Shown here: positions 10,969 through 22,789 of the stretch, in pieces
Layout: every line of letters starts with the position of its first letter
Position numbering within the stretch: the stretch's first letter is position 1
Assembly: GCA_030620095.1 (NCBI GenBank)
Contig: JAUTXW010000110.1
Span: 839,001 to 903,000 of the forward strand
DNA from: Kuschelorhynchus macadamiae
Lineage: Eukaryota; Arthropoda; Insecta; Coleoptera; Curculionidae
Length of the DNA stretch: 64,000 nucleotides
Reading direction: 5' to 3'
Made by a program: the position numbers and the translations under genes
Notes under the pieces: model-generated
The model's input: only the letters and a program-made list of their open reading frames with translations
Database searches by the model: none
Told to the model about the DNA's origin: nothing

Positions 10969-11163
10969 CAGAGTCTCTGGATCTGGATCTACCATTCACA
11001 TTGTGCAAATTGTTTATTTCATGTTTTCTAGCCTCTTCTCTCACTAAGTAAATATCCTCGTAATCATTTTCATGGTCATTTGATCTGACAGATGACAGGT
11101 CGGAAGAGGATAGGTTTTCGTCCGATCCGGCTCCGGAAGACGATGAGTGAACTTCTACCTTAA
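10969..11163 (-). CDS. candidate exon of the forked-like gene (195 nt)
   Basis: Acceptor TTTCAG ends at 11164 and donor GTGAGA begins at 10968. The frame is TT plus 64 codons plus one base, so it accepts phase 1 from the exon ending at 22513 and passes phase 1 to 10887. The product is acidic and Ser-rich (VHSSSSGAGSDENLSSSDLS, then DYEDIYLVREEARKHEINNL), as in linker regions of cytoskeletal proteins. The local splicing model is strong. Gene assignment is by phase and position. Confidence 0.7.
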
Positions 11164-11834
11164 CTGAAATAAAAGAAGAAATTAAGTTTTTTTTTATCAA
11201 GTGAATTTTATATATATTCGAGGACTGTCTATCAAATAATGAGAATAGATGTTTTGGGCAGTGAAGTGCCCACATATGGGGCTACTTTAATACCCGAGGG
11301 CTACTTTCATAGAAACTTCAGCCGCCTCATTTTATCCGTTTTGGCGGCATTGGTTCGAATTTTTCGAGCCCGCACCAACGTATTTGGAGAGGGATACGAC
11401 CAGCCGAATATCTGAACGACAGTTGGTAGTCGAAGATTGACCTTTAAGCATCGGCTGCGCTATATTTCGAAATCGACGAATTTATTGTTTTTTTATTAGT
11501 CGCAAAACTTTCAGTGTGGAACACGTATTAGAATCCTTTTCAAGGTGAGTGTTTAGCATGTTTTTAAGTGACATTTGCTTATCCAGAATTCATTAAATTT
11601 AAGTGATTTCTTTTTTAACCATGCCCGAAAAATTATTAGATGTGTCGTGGGGCTACTTTGATTGGGGGGATGGGGTAATTTTGATCAGTGATCAAATTAG
11701 CCCCGCGTAGTGAAAATTAACTTCAGTTTTTTTTTCTGGCTGCAAGGTGCTATCTAGAAAAAAAAAGGGCGAGTGGTTAACTCGCTGGAAAACAATTTAC
11801 CAGGAAAAGACTGGCAACAAGTATCAAGCAAGTT

Positions 11835-13107
11835 CGTTCTACTATCTCACGAGAAACGATTGAATAATATTTCTCCAAACTGGAAGAGACATTGAGGGAT
11901 GTTCCAGCAAGCAATATATTCAACTACGACGAATCTAACGTTGCTGACGATCCAGGTAAGAAGTGGGGTATTTATCGAATAGGAGTTAAATATCTGGAAA
12001 AAATTTGTAACTATTCAAAAAGTGCCACAATAGTTATGATTTGTGGTGCAGCTGATGGCACATTTCTACCGCCATATGTTATCTATAAAAGTATGATACA
12101 TGGAAACAGTAGGGACCTGTGGGAGAACCCTGTTGCAACTAGCCTTGCTGCTCAAGAGAAAGCCGATATAACAGAACTAGCAGTGGATGGATAGAACGGT
12201 AACTTTCCGGGATTGGTTTCTTACTAGTTTTATGCCACATGCAAAAAGACCGGAGGGTCGGAAAGTTCTAATTGGAGACACCCTTTCTTCACATTTGGAT
12301 GAAGCTGTTTCAGAAAAATGCACTGAAAATAATATAAGTTTTGTGTGCCAGCGCCATGAAAACTGCATGGAAGAGCATTTTAACCAAATGAAAAACATAA
12401 AATTTAAAATTGACTAAAATACCTCGCTTGTTAAAAAAATGTCTTAATTATATGGATGCAGTCAAGAAGCTTCCCAATGATAAACGAGAATTACCAGGCA
12501 ATACAGAAATTTCATCAGTTCGTCCTATATTGAGAAATAGTTTTGCGGCAACGGGGATATATCCTTTAAATAATTTTGAGATTTTGGAAAAATTACCTGA
12601 TTTTGAAAATGACAATCAAACAGTTGAAAACGTTTAGAGTGCCCTTACTGATTTTCCAAATGAGAGAAGATTTGGAAATTGTGACAACACCGTTAAAAAA
12701 AAAGAAAACGAAGATTAAGAATAGAAGCTGGAAAAAGCATTGCAACATTGAATATTGATGACAGATGAAAATCCGACAACGAAAGTTCAGTCGAAAACCG
12801 AGACGAAATTGAGAGCACCCATAGTGATATAAATGAACTTGGAGAACGTTCTAAAACAAAAATCGTGAAAAGCACTCCTACTTTCACGACACCGACCATT
12901 ATCAATCTCGAAAACAATTGTTTTATTTTAGTCGAGTTAACATACGACGAAAATACCAAAAAAGAAAAAAATAAGCAGTTTGTCGCACAAATCCAAGAAA
13001 TCATAGACGAAACATAAATGTTTGAGGTCGTATATGCAAAAAAAGATACTTTCGTGTTTTTTGATGTGGATCTGCGAACTTACGTTGATAAATATAAAAT
13101 TATCTAA
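11835..13107 (+). pseudogene. pogo/Tigger-like (DDE_1) transposase relic
   Basis: Fragments in several frames follow the order of an insect pogo-like transposase: ETLRDVPASNIFNYDESN (first acidic residue in NYDE), DDPGKKWG, SATIVMICGAADGTFLPPYV (about 12020-12080), then RDWFLTSFMPHAKRPEGRKV and LIGDTLSSHL (second Asp, about 12210-12290), a C-terminal block NSFAATGIYPLN (about 12530-12575), and a last piece FEVVYAKKDTFVFFDVDLRT before the stop at 13107. At least three frameshifts separate these pieces, and the third catalytic region (normally an HLLQPLD motif after FVCLPPNSTH) is replaced by unrelated residues. Repeats of GGGGCTACTTT upstream (11279, 11650) may mark one element end. Confidence 0.8.
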
Positions 13108-13149
13108 CATATATATTGTAGAACCTTTTTTTAAGTTGACATGTTAATA

Positions 13150-13870
13150 AAGAATATTTGCAATCAATATTAAAATTGTGTGTCATAACTAATTATGATA
13201 TAGAGACAAACTGGTAAAATTATGGTACGAATTCAAGACGGCCGAATAAAATGGCAGCCAAATGGAATGTTTGTAACCGTGAAAAAATTGCAGGTTTTAC
13301 ATACCTACATTTACGTTTTAGCGTCCCTAGATGCCAAACAATATGTTTTGCCAATTCCATTTGTATATCTGTCAGTTCACGGCCTAGTTAAAAACTACTT
13401 ATCCGATTGACTTTACAATTGGGTCAAAAATTAAGGATTATGTGGGGATGACCTGGTATTATTTTATTAAAAATCCAATAAGCAAAACAAAATGGCGGTT
13501 TAGTAAAATGTAAAAAAAATTATTACTAAAAAACAAATTATCCAATTTACCTAAAATTTTGCACAAAAATTAAGTAAAACCTGTAATAATTTGGTATAAA
13601 TCCAAGATAGCAAAGCAATATGGCGGCATATTGAATTATTTAAAAAAATTAGTCTGAGAAGCTACTGATTAGACTGATTTTATGTTTTGGGCATAAACTA
13701 GTAAAATTGGCCCCCAAATAAAATAAATCAAAATAAAAAATCTTCTTAATCAATTGACGTAATATCTTGCTGCAAAATTCAATGTGATAAAGGGATTAAT
13801 TGGTACGAATGTGCAAAAAATTTCACTTTATTTTAAATCATGCCCAAAACATAAGTGTGGCACAGGTAGA
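13150..13870 (+). repeat. interspersed repeat family A, copy 2
   Basis: Same orientation as 21400-21960. It contains AATTCAAGACGGCCGAATAA, TTAGCGTCCCTAGATGCCAA, CTGTCAGTTCACGGCCTAG and 'AACTACTTATCCGATTGACTT' in order. Two internal modules each end with AAAATGGCGG- or AATATGGCGG-like words, so the repeat itself is built of diverged tandem units. Confidence 0.75.
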
Positions 13871-14093
13871 TGCTGGTAAAATATTAGTACGATTCCAATA
13901 CGATGGAACAAAATGGCTCGCAATAAAAATGTTTAAAAAGATAGTATAATATCAACACCTTCTACAAGACAAGGCCAGGGTGCTGAGATAAAATTTTCTA
14001 GTGACGTCACGTTCCGTGGTCAAACGTCCATTCTTTACCGTTCGTTTAACATCGGTAGTTGATACGTTTGTAAGTGTTTTATATCCTTTCAAA

Positions 14094-14927
14094 ATGCCTT
14101 ACAGATTTTGTGTACCCGTTTGTAAAGGTAATTACCCGAACGGTCCAACAATGCGAGTGTTTCGTTTTCCGAAGGCAGATATCCCAGCAGGACTCCAAAA
14201 CGGGTGAGATCGTTTCTGTCAACTTAAATATACCAAGATTGAAAGAACACAGCGTACCAACTAAGTTTCCTAATTGTCCAAAATACTTATCGAAAACTAT
14301 AACGCATAGAAAAAGCAGGGAAGAAAAGCTTAGGGAATTAGACGAAATTCGATTTTAGCAGGGTATTGACGAAAGCAAGTGCGAAATGTTAAAGCATAAA
14401 CAAGGCACAAATTATGATTCTTTTGAAGAGTTCTGTAAATTGTTTAAGACTTTTAATTTAAGGGAAGGGTGGTTTATGATTAACGAAAAAATATCTAAGA
14501 CTCTCTTCAGGATTGAACACACTCCGCAGCCTACAATTACGTGGGCTGTGAAAATAAATACCTATTTAGAAATAAGTACATATTTATATGAACAACCAGT
14601 AAGTGTACAAATTGATAAACAGAAACCGCCCTTTTTGTCAATTATGAATTACGAAATTTAATTGATAGCATTGATTGTTCGATGAATGTTCTTTCTTTAG
14701 AAACCGAACAAGACAATAACCCCGATTATGACCGAGATCCTGAATTTGAGAACCGAAAAAATAACAACGATTTATCAAAAATAAATCTAGTTCTGAACTT
14801 TGTTTCAGAATTGCTAAAAAATTTAAAAGTAGACGATGCTAACGCAGAAGCATTACAATTTATTTCGCAGCAAATAAAATTAAGAACTTTGCTAAAAGAA
14901 CGATATTCATTGTTTCATGTACATGTA
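14094..14927 (+). pseudogene. P-type transposase, N-terminal part with broken THAP domain
   Basis: From ATG 14094 the protein starts MPYRFCVPVCKGNYPNGPTM, then VRVFRFPKADI-like residues, the start of a THAP zinc-finger domain that binds element ends. The second Cys-x2-His pair of THAP is absent, apparently deleted near 14200, where the frame also shifts. Following frames carry IPRLKEHSVPTKFPNCPKYL (about 14235-14295), GTNYDSFEEFCKLF (14404-14445) and a leucine-rich segment near 14830-14910. The frame then runs straight into the TA target of the mariner-like insertion. Several stops separate the blocks. Confidence 0.75.
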
Positions 14928-17266
14928 CAGGGTGTCCCATTTTCGTAGGTTTTACGGGGTTTCCAGCTTATGAGTAGAGATAGAGAGATGCGGTTTTCGC
15001 GACACCGTGCTACTTTTCGATGAAACTAAAGAGGCCGCAAACAGATTTGCCCTAACCATTTTAGTTTCCGTGCTACAGGGTGATTTTGAAAATTTGTCAT
15101 TTTCGGACACCCCCTGTAACTCAGCTATCGTAAAATATATTTAAAATGTTTCAACTGGTATTTATAGATTTTTTCACGTAGAATTCAGTGGCATACTCAG
15201 ATTTTTGCTGAGAGTCATAGTTTTTGACATATTGGCATAACGTACTATTTTTTAAATCGGAGACCCTATATATTATTTTTTCATCTTATTCTTCGTGTCG
15301 AGAGCTTTTCAAAAACATACCATAAGTCATATTTATTTTCATAAATAACATGAAAAAATGCATTTTTCTTTAAACGGATTTATGGCATAGCAGATCAATC
15401 GAAATAAGAGAAGGTGGCTGTGGTAGCCATGGCAACGCCAACAAAAATATGATCAGGCAGCCATTACTGCTGTCATTTTTGGCATTATTGCGTTTAAATT
15501 TTTCTTGACGTCTATTATAATTATTGTTTTTAATATGGCTCAGAATCTAAAATTTGAATATTTTGAGAAATATGATATGAACGCGTGTTTTATATTGTCT
15601 AATGAAGATGCAGATCAGGCGGCAGAGCTTTATCTGAACAGGTTAGTTCTTTTTTATCTTCCTGCATTTTGACTTTATTGGTTCGCTTTATTTTATCTTA
15701 GATATCCCGAGAGAAGACAACCAGAAAAAAGAATTTTTCAAAAAATTAAAAATAATCTTTGCCAATATGGATCTATTAACAAGCCTCGATCGCGAACTTA
15801 CAATAAAGACAACGAAAAATCTGAGGTCAACGTTTTAGCCCTCGTTCAGACAGCTCCTGAAACATCTTGCAGGAAAATAGACGAAGAGGCGGGTGTACCG
15901 AAAACCAAAGTGCAGAAAATTTTGAAAAAGCACAAATTCAAACCCTATAAATACAAACTTGAGCATCATCTGCATCCTGGTGATGCAGAGCGCAGATTGG
16001 AGTTCTGCAATTGGTTTATAAATATGAAGGCAGAAGATATCGATTTTGAAAAAAAGATTATTTGGTCAGACGAGGCACATTTTACTAGTTCAGGGATTTT
16101 AAATAGACACAACACGCGATTTTGGAGTCAAGAAAACAACCATGTTATTTTTCCTAGGGAGCGTCAGGGCAGATTTGGATTCAATGTCTCCTGTTTTATT
16201 TTCAACCGAAAAATAGTTTACCAAATATATGAAGGAAATCTGAATTCGATTGGTTACGTGCGAATCCTAGAAGACGCATTAGGAATTTTGGATGATGTTC
16301 CCTTGGCTCAACTAAATAGGATTTATTTCCAGCAAGACGGAGCTCCAGCCCACAATGCCAGAATAAGTCAAAACTGGCTTAACGATCATTTTCCTGGAAG
16401 ATGGATAGGAACACACGGACCTGTTCGATGGCCACCACGATCCCCTGACCTCTCAGTTTTAGATTTCTTATTGTGGGGTTATTTAGAAAACAAGGTTTAT
16501 GTAAGGCGATACGAAAACTTAGAACAACTAAGAATGGCCACCGAAAACGCTTTTGCAGGGTTACAAAGACAGTCATTTACAATAGAAAATGCATTAAAAA
16601 TAATTTTTAAAGTTTGTCACACTTGTAGGACACATAATGGTCTACAATTTGAACAATATTTGTAGTTTTAATGAAATTATAATTATTACCTTTTACCTAC
16701 TTCCTAATTTTTTCTGATGCTGTTACTTTGTTATTTCGTTAATAAATATTTGTTAACTTTTTCCATGGCTCCACAGCCACCTTCTCTTATTTCGATTGAT
16801 CTGCTATGCCATAAATCCGTTTAAAGAAAAATGCATTTTTTCATGTTATTTATGAAAATAAATATGACTTATGGTATGTTTTTGAAAAGCTCTCGACACG
16901 AAGAATAAGATGAAAAAATAATATATAGGGTGTCCCATTTAAAAAATAGTAGGTTATGCCAATATGTCAAAAACTATGACTCTCAGCAAAAATCTGAGTA
17001 CGCCACTGAATTCTGCGTGAAAAAATCTATAAATACCAGTTGAAACATTTTAAATATATTTTACTATAGCTGAGTTACAGGGGGTGTCCGAAAATGACAA
17101 ATTTTCAAAATCACCCTGTAGCACGGAAACTAAAATGGTTAGGGCAAATCTGTTTGCGGCCTCTTTAGTTTCATCGAAAAGTAGCACGGTGTCGCGAAAA
17201 CCGCATCTCTCTATCTCTACTCATAAGCTGGAAACCCCGTAAAACCTACGAAAATGGGACACCCTG
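14928..17266 (+). mobile_element. apparently intact mariner-like element, copy 3
   Basis: 2339 bp bounded by CAGGGTGTCCCATTTTCGTA and its complement, with TA at 14926-14927 and 17267-17268. The TIRs are about 500 bp (14928-15440 and 16765-17266) and nearly identical, which suggests a recent insertion. The only gene is the transposase at 15535-16665. It sits inside the older P-type element and shares the CAGGGTGT terminus with copy 2, although the transposases are clearly different. Confidence 0.9.
15535..16665 (+). CDS. mariner-like transposase with a 60-nt intron, 356 aa, intact
   Basis: Exon 1 is 15535-15641, intron 15642-15701 (GTTAGT...TATCTTAG), exon 2 15702-16665; the split codon is Arg36. 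The spliced frame has no stop. Residues 1-130 hold the paired helix-turn-helix DNA-binding part (RYPERRQPEKRIFQKIKNN, later KILKKHKFKPYKYK). The DDE/D domain shows Asp159 in IIWSDEAHF, Asp248 in QQDGAPAH and Asp285 in RSPDLSVLDF. Positions agree well with active mariner transposases (about 345 aa), but 36 residues separate the last two Asp, not the usual 34. A reading without splicing would start at a GTG (15910) and lose the DNA-binding domain. It should catalyse excision and insertion at TA. Confidence 0.88.
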
Positions 17267-17329
17267 TACATGTACGTGTACAACTATGATATTTTGTTCA
17301 ATTGTATATTCAATTAGTCCTCATACCTA

Positions 17330-17990
17330 CAAATATTTAAGAAGTCATTGGCCAATAATTTTACCCCATCCTGATAACATCAAGGGTGTGTGTAATAATT
17401 TTTAACCAATCCCCATATTGGTGAGAAAAGAATATTTTTGACTTATGCTCAAAATATTTTTAAATATTCAAATGGAGGAAATTCAGATTGATCATTATCT
17501 TGTCTATAAGGGTGGAAATGTGGTTAGGGCATCAGTGAACAATGAATCATTAGCAACAACTGCATATGCGTTCCTGATTACAAGTATATGTTCAGATGTT
17601 AAAGAAGTTGTTCAAATTGCCCCTATATCAAAAATTAATCTTGAATTGCTTTTCTATTTTGTCAAAACGATAATTACTCGATTACAAGTCACAGGATATA
17701 CAGTTTTTTGTGTACTCAGTGACAACAATTCATTTAATGGAAAAGCAATGTCTAATTTTCCCCCAAAAAAAGAACTTAATATAGCGTATCTACATCTTGT
17801 CTATCCAAAAAGGCCATTATTCTATTTGTTTGATTCTGTACACCTTTTAAAATGAATTTTCAATAACTGGCTAAACTCAAAACCTGATCAGACACTTATA
17901 TATCCGAACTTTTGCAGCGGCGAAAAAAAAACTGCTTGTTTTTCAGCTCTCAGGAAAAACAATTATTGAAATTCTACAAGCAGTATTATC
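17330..17990 (+). pseudogene. P-type transposase, middle part
   Basis: Continues the P-type gene beyond the insertion. SPHTYKYLRSHWPIILPHP (17315-17370) lies in one frame. Open frame 17445-17855 holds IQIDHYLVYKGGNVV, then YAFLITSICSDVKEVVQIAP, VFCVLSDNNSFNGKAM and PLFYLFDSVHLLK, a succession typical of THAP9/P-element transposases. The presumed catalytic acidic region is partly preserved (LSDNNS). After a TGA at 17853 the match continues as FNNWLNSKPDQ to about 17990. The C-terminal third is absent. Confidence 0.8.
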
Positions 17991-18383
17991 AATACTTTGA
18001 TTAAAAATTAGTGTAGCAAAAAAAAGTCGATTACATAAAGGACATAAAAGGAAATTAAATACATATTCAAAATAAATGGCCTTAATATATTAACTTCAAC
18101 TAAATAGTGGCCAGGTAATCCAATAACGAAATGCAGAAACATTCTGCTATCTGAGGATGCACATTATCTAGACTCGTATTTAGGATGTTATAAATTATTA
18201 TAAGAGTATTTTTCTGCTTGTCGTTTCACTGGGTCAAAATGGCTTTAGGTAGGTATTTATTTCGAAAAACTACATATTTACACATACTATTGCAATAATC
18301 AACAATACTGCGTTGTTTTCATATGAACACGGGCGATGACGTCACAAATCAGCGCCTTGGCCTTGTTTTGTAGGAGGTGTTGA

Positions 18384-19660
18384 TAATACTAAATGACTAT
18401 GTGCTGATCTAAATTGTGTTATCATTCCTAATCAAAAGTAAGATTTATAACGAGAGAAGTTCCGGATAAAGGAAAATTACCGATTTTTTTAGTTTTATTT
18501 TTGATTTTTTTTGTTGAATCATTTAAAATTTAAAATTATGGAACGCAGCCCAAAGAAAAAAACCCCGTTTCTGGTTAGAAGAGCATTGGCAACCCTTCTA
18601 GCAAATTTACATTTTGTCTTTGACACTATGACCTAAGAGCCAGGGAATATCATAGTTATAGGACATATGGTAATTTTATGAATATACTTAAACTTCCTTA
18701 CTTACCCTTATTAACACACCCTATATATATTTTTATAACCCTAATAAATCGACTGATTAATCAACCAACATCCCTAATTTTAACAGTATATTATGAATTA
18801 AGTTCGGTAAGTATTCTTTACCGTACTAATGCAGTAATGTATAAGGTAATGTACTACCTACCAAACAACCAATCGAGGTAAAAATAGTTCGCTAAAGGGT
18901 ATATTACCTTCAACATTACCGCTCTGTTGTAGAAGAAAGGTTTTACCGAACTTAATACCGACACTGACCACTGAACGGATATGAACTACAATAACAATAA
19001 TTAAAAAATGTACATTATCATAAAAACGCACGTCTAACACTCCACTTTTTAAACATGGTGATTATGTATAAATTCTTCAGTAAAGGACGTTCTTCGTTTT
19101 AAATTACAGACTGCTTGAAATAATTGTTTGATATGGTATTTCCTATATAGAAATTTCTTCCTGTATAATAAGCGGTGGTTCTTTGTGAATAATATCAATT
19201 GATATTCTATTTTTAAGCCTATTATTTTCGCAGCACTACACTCATTTCTATGCTTTTATGTGCAAGCCTTAAACATCCTATTAAATTTTCACATAATTTT
19301 GTCTTTTACTATTTTTTGTCTTTTCTTCTCTACTTAACTATTTCAATTATAGTGTCGTGTTTCGGTTGGGAGGTGCACTCATCGGTGTCTGAGAAAACTT
19401 TTGATTTCTCCATGTGCTAAGGGTAAAATTTCTATTGATTGAAGGCACTGCGTATCCGCTACCACCACTTTCGCGCCTAGGATTTCTACTGTTAGTAACG
19501 TATAACCCTTTCTGTCAAGACAGCGCAGGGCCTGCTAATTCCTTGGGAATCCTACTGGAGAAAAATTTCCTCGCCCCCTGTAGAAATATCCAGCCCATTA
19601 AAGATAGGCCGTAGGATCTTCATCCCCATTCCTCGAAGAGTCTTGAAAAACTACACTTTT
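18384..19660. other. intron sequence with a fold-back at 18790-18960
   Basis: No coding region recognised. TTAAGTTCGGTAA at 18797 and TTACCGAACTTAA near 18940 are inverted, with matching blocks around GTAATGT between them, giving an imperfect hairpin of about 165 bp. A less AT-rich block at 19410-19625 is unexplained. Confidence 0.55.
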
Positions 19661-19799
19661 TTTCGAAGGGCGTCTCATTCTGCGAAAAACGTATAGCGAT
19701 TTCGGAAATTAATACGATTTCGGCCCGGCGAAATCACGTGATTTGAAATAATTTCGGGCGAAATCACGTGATTTCGGATCGATTTCTTAATTTCGGGAA

Positions 19800-19960
19800 T
19801 GATTTTCAGGATGATTTCATGATTTTTGATATGATATCGGGCAGCCTCCACTTCTGCTATAGAGATACTTTGGATGGCATTCCTAATACGGTCCACCATA
19901 TCGTCTCTTGTAGTAGATCGCGTCACATATACTAAATGTTTTTACCTTAAATAGTTTTCA
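19800..19960 (-). pseudogene. C-terminal scrap of a mariner-like transposase
   Basis: The minus strand reads KHLVYVTRSTTRDDMVDRIR followed by NAIQSIS and EVEAARYHI, resembling the C-terminal end after the third catalytic Asp in mariner-like transposases (compare KVYVRRYENLEQLR in copy 3). Nothing else of the gene is visible. Beyond it lies a short GC-richer stretch with the word GCGAAATCACGTGATTT repeated at 19727 and 19758. Confidence 0.45.
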
Positions 19961-19999
19961 GTAATTTTAAACATATTAGTTGTTAGTTTATTCTTAGTT

Positions 20000-21395
20000 G
20001 TTAGTTCATTTCGTAATTGTTTTTTGTGATACACTGAAACAAGAACTCGGTTCAATCTTTTTGCCCAAACCGAGTCCTGTCCTGCCTCACCTTAACTTTA
20101 GCTATTTTATTGCGAAGCTTATGAGACTGAGTTTTTAGTATTTTTTGTTTTGTTCCTTTGTTAAATTTTGTTCTCTATATTTATGCAAGATTACTAAAGT
20201 TTCTGCTGAAACCTTTATTCCAGTTTTCTGGTTTCCTTAAAATTCTAGGATTAATTGAAATGAGAAATAGAAAAAGTAAATAATTTTCCCTTTTGATTGT
20301 CACTTTTTCTTGTTTACAAAAAGGCAAGGTTAATTTTCCAATCCGACGTTTCGGATTCGAGCGACCATCATCAACTTTCTTAATTTAAATGTGGAGTGTC
20401 CGAGTAGATTTTTTCGATACCAAGTTGAATAAAATCGGTTTATCCAAAACAGAGATATTTGTATTTGAAAGTAAACATGTTTTATTTTTGAAAATGTAAT
20501 TGGTTGAAGAATACAATGCTTAAATTTTCAACATATCTCAATTATGGACATTTAAAAGAAAATTGACATTTAGATTTTGGGTTGCTGTTACTTCCCCTGT
20601 CGGCCAACTTTCGAACTTGAAAATAATTTACAGTGATTTCTCTTGGCCGATTTACCTACAAATATTTTTTCCTTTTGCCATTAACAGTTCCCGAGCTACA
20701 GTCAACGGATTCTATTATTGGACCACCCTGTACAGTGTACTGCTACATATAAATTACTGCAATGTGACAGGCCAATGTCAGTCGCCTCATTACTCTGGCA
20801 AACGGAGAAAACTATAAAACCTGAACAGAGTAATTCTATAACACCACAACTCAAAATTGTATTAATATAACAACTAAGATAGGTTTTTAATATCTAGGTG
20901 TTATGTATTTATATCAAACGAGTAATAACTAAATAACTAATTTCATAGCATAGTTTCCATATTATTTGACAAATTATTTAGCTAAAAGCATACAATTCCT
21001 CACATGATTGTCGTGAGACAAAGTGGGCTAGATTTTTATTTTTAAGTTTCATTTTACAAGCAGTCAAGCAGCAGTATATTTTTATATTATTTTAATACAA
21101 AAACTGGTATAATTTATACTATGAACGCAGGCCCATAGTCAGGATTTTATATCCAAGGGTGCTTGTATATTAGAAAAACTGAGCAATAATCATTTCTACA
21201 AATTTTTTTCTACAAAGTGTCTCAAAAAAGTAAGGCATTGGCAACCTGAATTTTTTTATAAATGGTCCCATCTTTTTCGAATTGTAGATTCTCCTCAAGG
21301 TTCTAAACATATTTTATGAAACATATGATATAACTAAGTTCAGCTGTTATGAAGTTTGAAAATTGACAATTTCGGATTTTAAAATGCGGTAAAGT
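20000..21395. other. intron sequence, no gene
   Basis: Unassigned AT-rich sequence. A segment near 20335-20380 reads, in minus sense, GTTGATGATGG...CCGAAACGTCGG, reminiscent of retroelement tails but weakly paired. No coding frame supported. Confidence 0.4.
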
Positions 21396-21399
21396 ATAA

Positions 21400-21960
21400 A
21401 CTATATTACTTTTTAGTTCCCTCATAAAAGGGAATTATTGTAATCGTGAAAAAATCACCCTCCGAGATTTTTCAAGACCTTTAGGTTTCAGGATCCCTAG
21501 ATGACGAAAAACATGTTTTCTCGATTCCGTCGGTCTGTCTGTCTGTTCATGGCATAGCTAAAAAACTACTTACCCGATTGACTTCAAATTTTGGTCAACA
21601 ATTAAGGCTCATATGGAGATGACTTTGTAATATTTGAATGAAATGTTAAAAAAATATTACTAAGAAAATGCTTATCCAATTTATCTCAAATTTTGCACAA
21701 AAATCAAGTATTACGTAGGAATCAACTAGTAAAATTTTGGTATGAATCCAAGATGGCTGAACAAAATGGCGGCTTAATCAAATATTTAAAAATTCGTTCT
21801 GAAAAAACTACCTAATGAACTGATTTCAAATTGTGTGCCATAACTAATTTCAGTATAGAGATGGACTAGTAAAAGTGTGGCACTACTTCAAGATGGCGGA
21901 ACAAAATGACGGCTAAGTAAAATTTTTGTAATTTTAAAAAATCACCCTCTCAGATTTTTT
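21400..21960 (+). repeat. interspersed repeat family A, copy 3 (best-preserved plus copy)
   Basis: The order is: GTGAAAAAATCACCCTCCGA, TTTAGGTTTCAGGATCCCTA, GATGACGAAAAACATGTTTT, a GTCTGTCTGTCTGTT tract, AACTACTTACCCGATTGACT. Two tandem modules follow, each ending in AAGATGG-GAACAAAATGGCGGC-type words (about 21735 and 21893). Used as the reference for the other copies. Confidence 0.75.
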
Positions 21961-22512
21961 CGGTATCGAAACTATTTTACATATATTTGCGTTTTGGCAT
22001 CTCGTATTTTAATTAATAAATTCAATAAGTAATTTTTACATTGACACATACCGCCATTTTGTTACGTCGTGTTTATTACGTACCAGTTTATTCGTTTGAT
22101 ATTTTATCGCTCGTGTTACCCATGAGTCTTACCTCGGCCGGTGTGGGCACATGAAATGAAGAATATTAATATTTTCTCTTCTGGTAGGGTTTATACATTT
22201 TGTAATATTGTTATCGACAAAAAAAATGGATCTGCTTTGCAGATTGAAAGTCATTGTCTTGTAATTAATATTTTCATAAATATCTCTAAGGCAGTCTTGT
22301 AAAGAGTTAGGATAGGTTTATTTTACAATGTTATTGTCATGATTCGTTCCGCAGAGAATATATAGATATTTATACCGAAACAACTTTTCATATAAATCAA
22401 TTTGTTTTTAAGACAATCAATAATTTTCTTATATCTCTTTGTGCTGCAATGTTAGTTCGAAAAATAATATTTCAAGGTTCAATTATCCAAACAATCTTAT
22501 ACATAAGGTTAC

Positions 22513-22661
22513 CTTTTAGAGCCGAGAGAGATCGTTGCTCTCCATTTGAATCGAACAAATCTTTGACTCGGTTGTAGACAATTTCCTTGCTAATCTCGTT
22601 GGGGTTGTGCAGGTAAAAAGATTCGCTTCCAATTGAGCTCGTATCTGAGCAAGTGGATGTG
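22513..22661 (-). CDS. candidate exon of the forked-like gene (149 nt)
   Basis: Acceptor TTATTTCAG ends at 22662 and donor GTAACC begins at 22512. One base completes a split codon, 49 codons are open, and one base is left over, which pairs with TT of the exon at 11163 to give a Val codon. The product is TSTCSDTSSIGSESFYLHNP, then NEISKEIVYNRVKDLF. The FYLHNP...VYNRVKDLF part resembles a conserved linker after the ankyrin block of insect forked proteins, from memory of the family. An exon of length 3n+2 is needed between 48212 and this one. Confidence 0.7.
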
Positions 22662-22789
22662 CTGAAATAAGAAACATTATTTGACCTAAACTGGTAAAAT
22701 TTGAAAATAATATGTACTATTGCATACTAAAATCATCAACGTATATCGGGTAATCATGAACTAGTGTACAGTACGATCAATCTATCTTA

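Larger units (their letters stand above)
13952..18383 (+). mobile_element. degenerate P-type element split by a mariner-like insertion
   Basis: Terminal inverted repeats of about 35 bp are visible: TCAACACCTTCTACAAGACA at 13952 and its near-complement ending TAGGAGGTGTTGA at 18383. They continue into AGGCCAGGGTGCTGA/TCAGCGCCTTGGCCT and a shared GTGACGTCA box. Inside are a THAP-domain start (14094) and P/THAP9-type transposase pieces before 14928 and after 17266. Without the 2.34-kb insertion the element would be about 2.1 kb. No clear 8-bp target duplication could be seen. The 3' part of the transposase is missing. Confidence 0.8.

Noticed and set aside
20335..20380. Minus-strand GTTGATGATGG...CCGAAACGTCGG as a hammerhead
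   Set aside because: The core starts UUGAUGA and the putative stem II has only two pairs, so the fold is not supported, though the words resemble retroelement tails.
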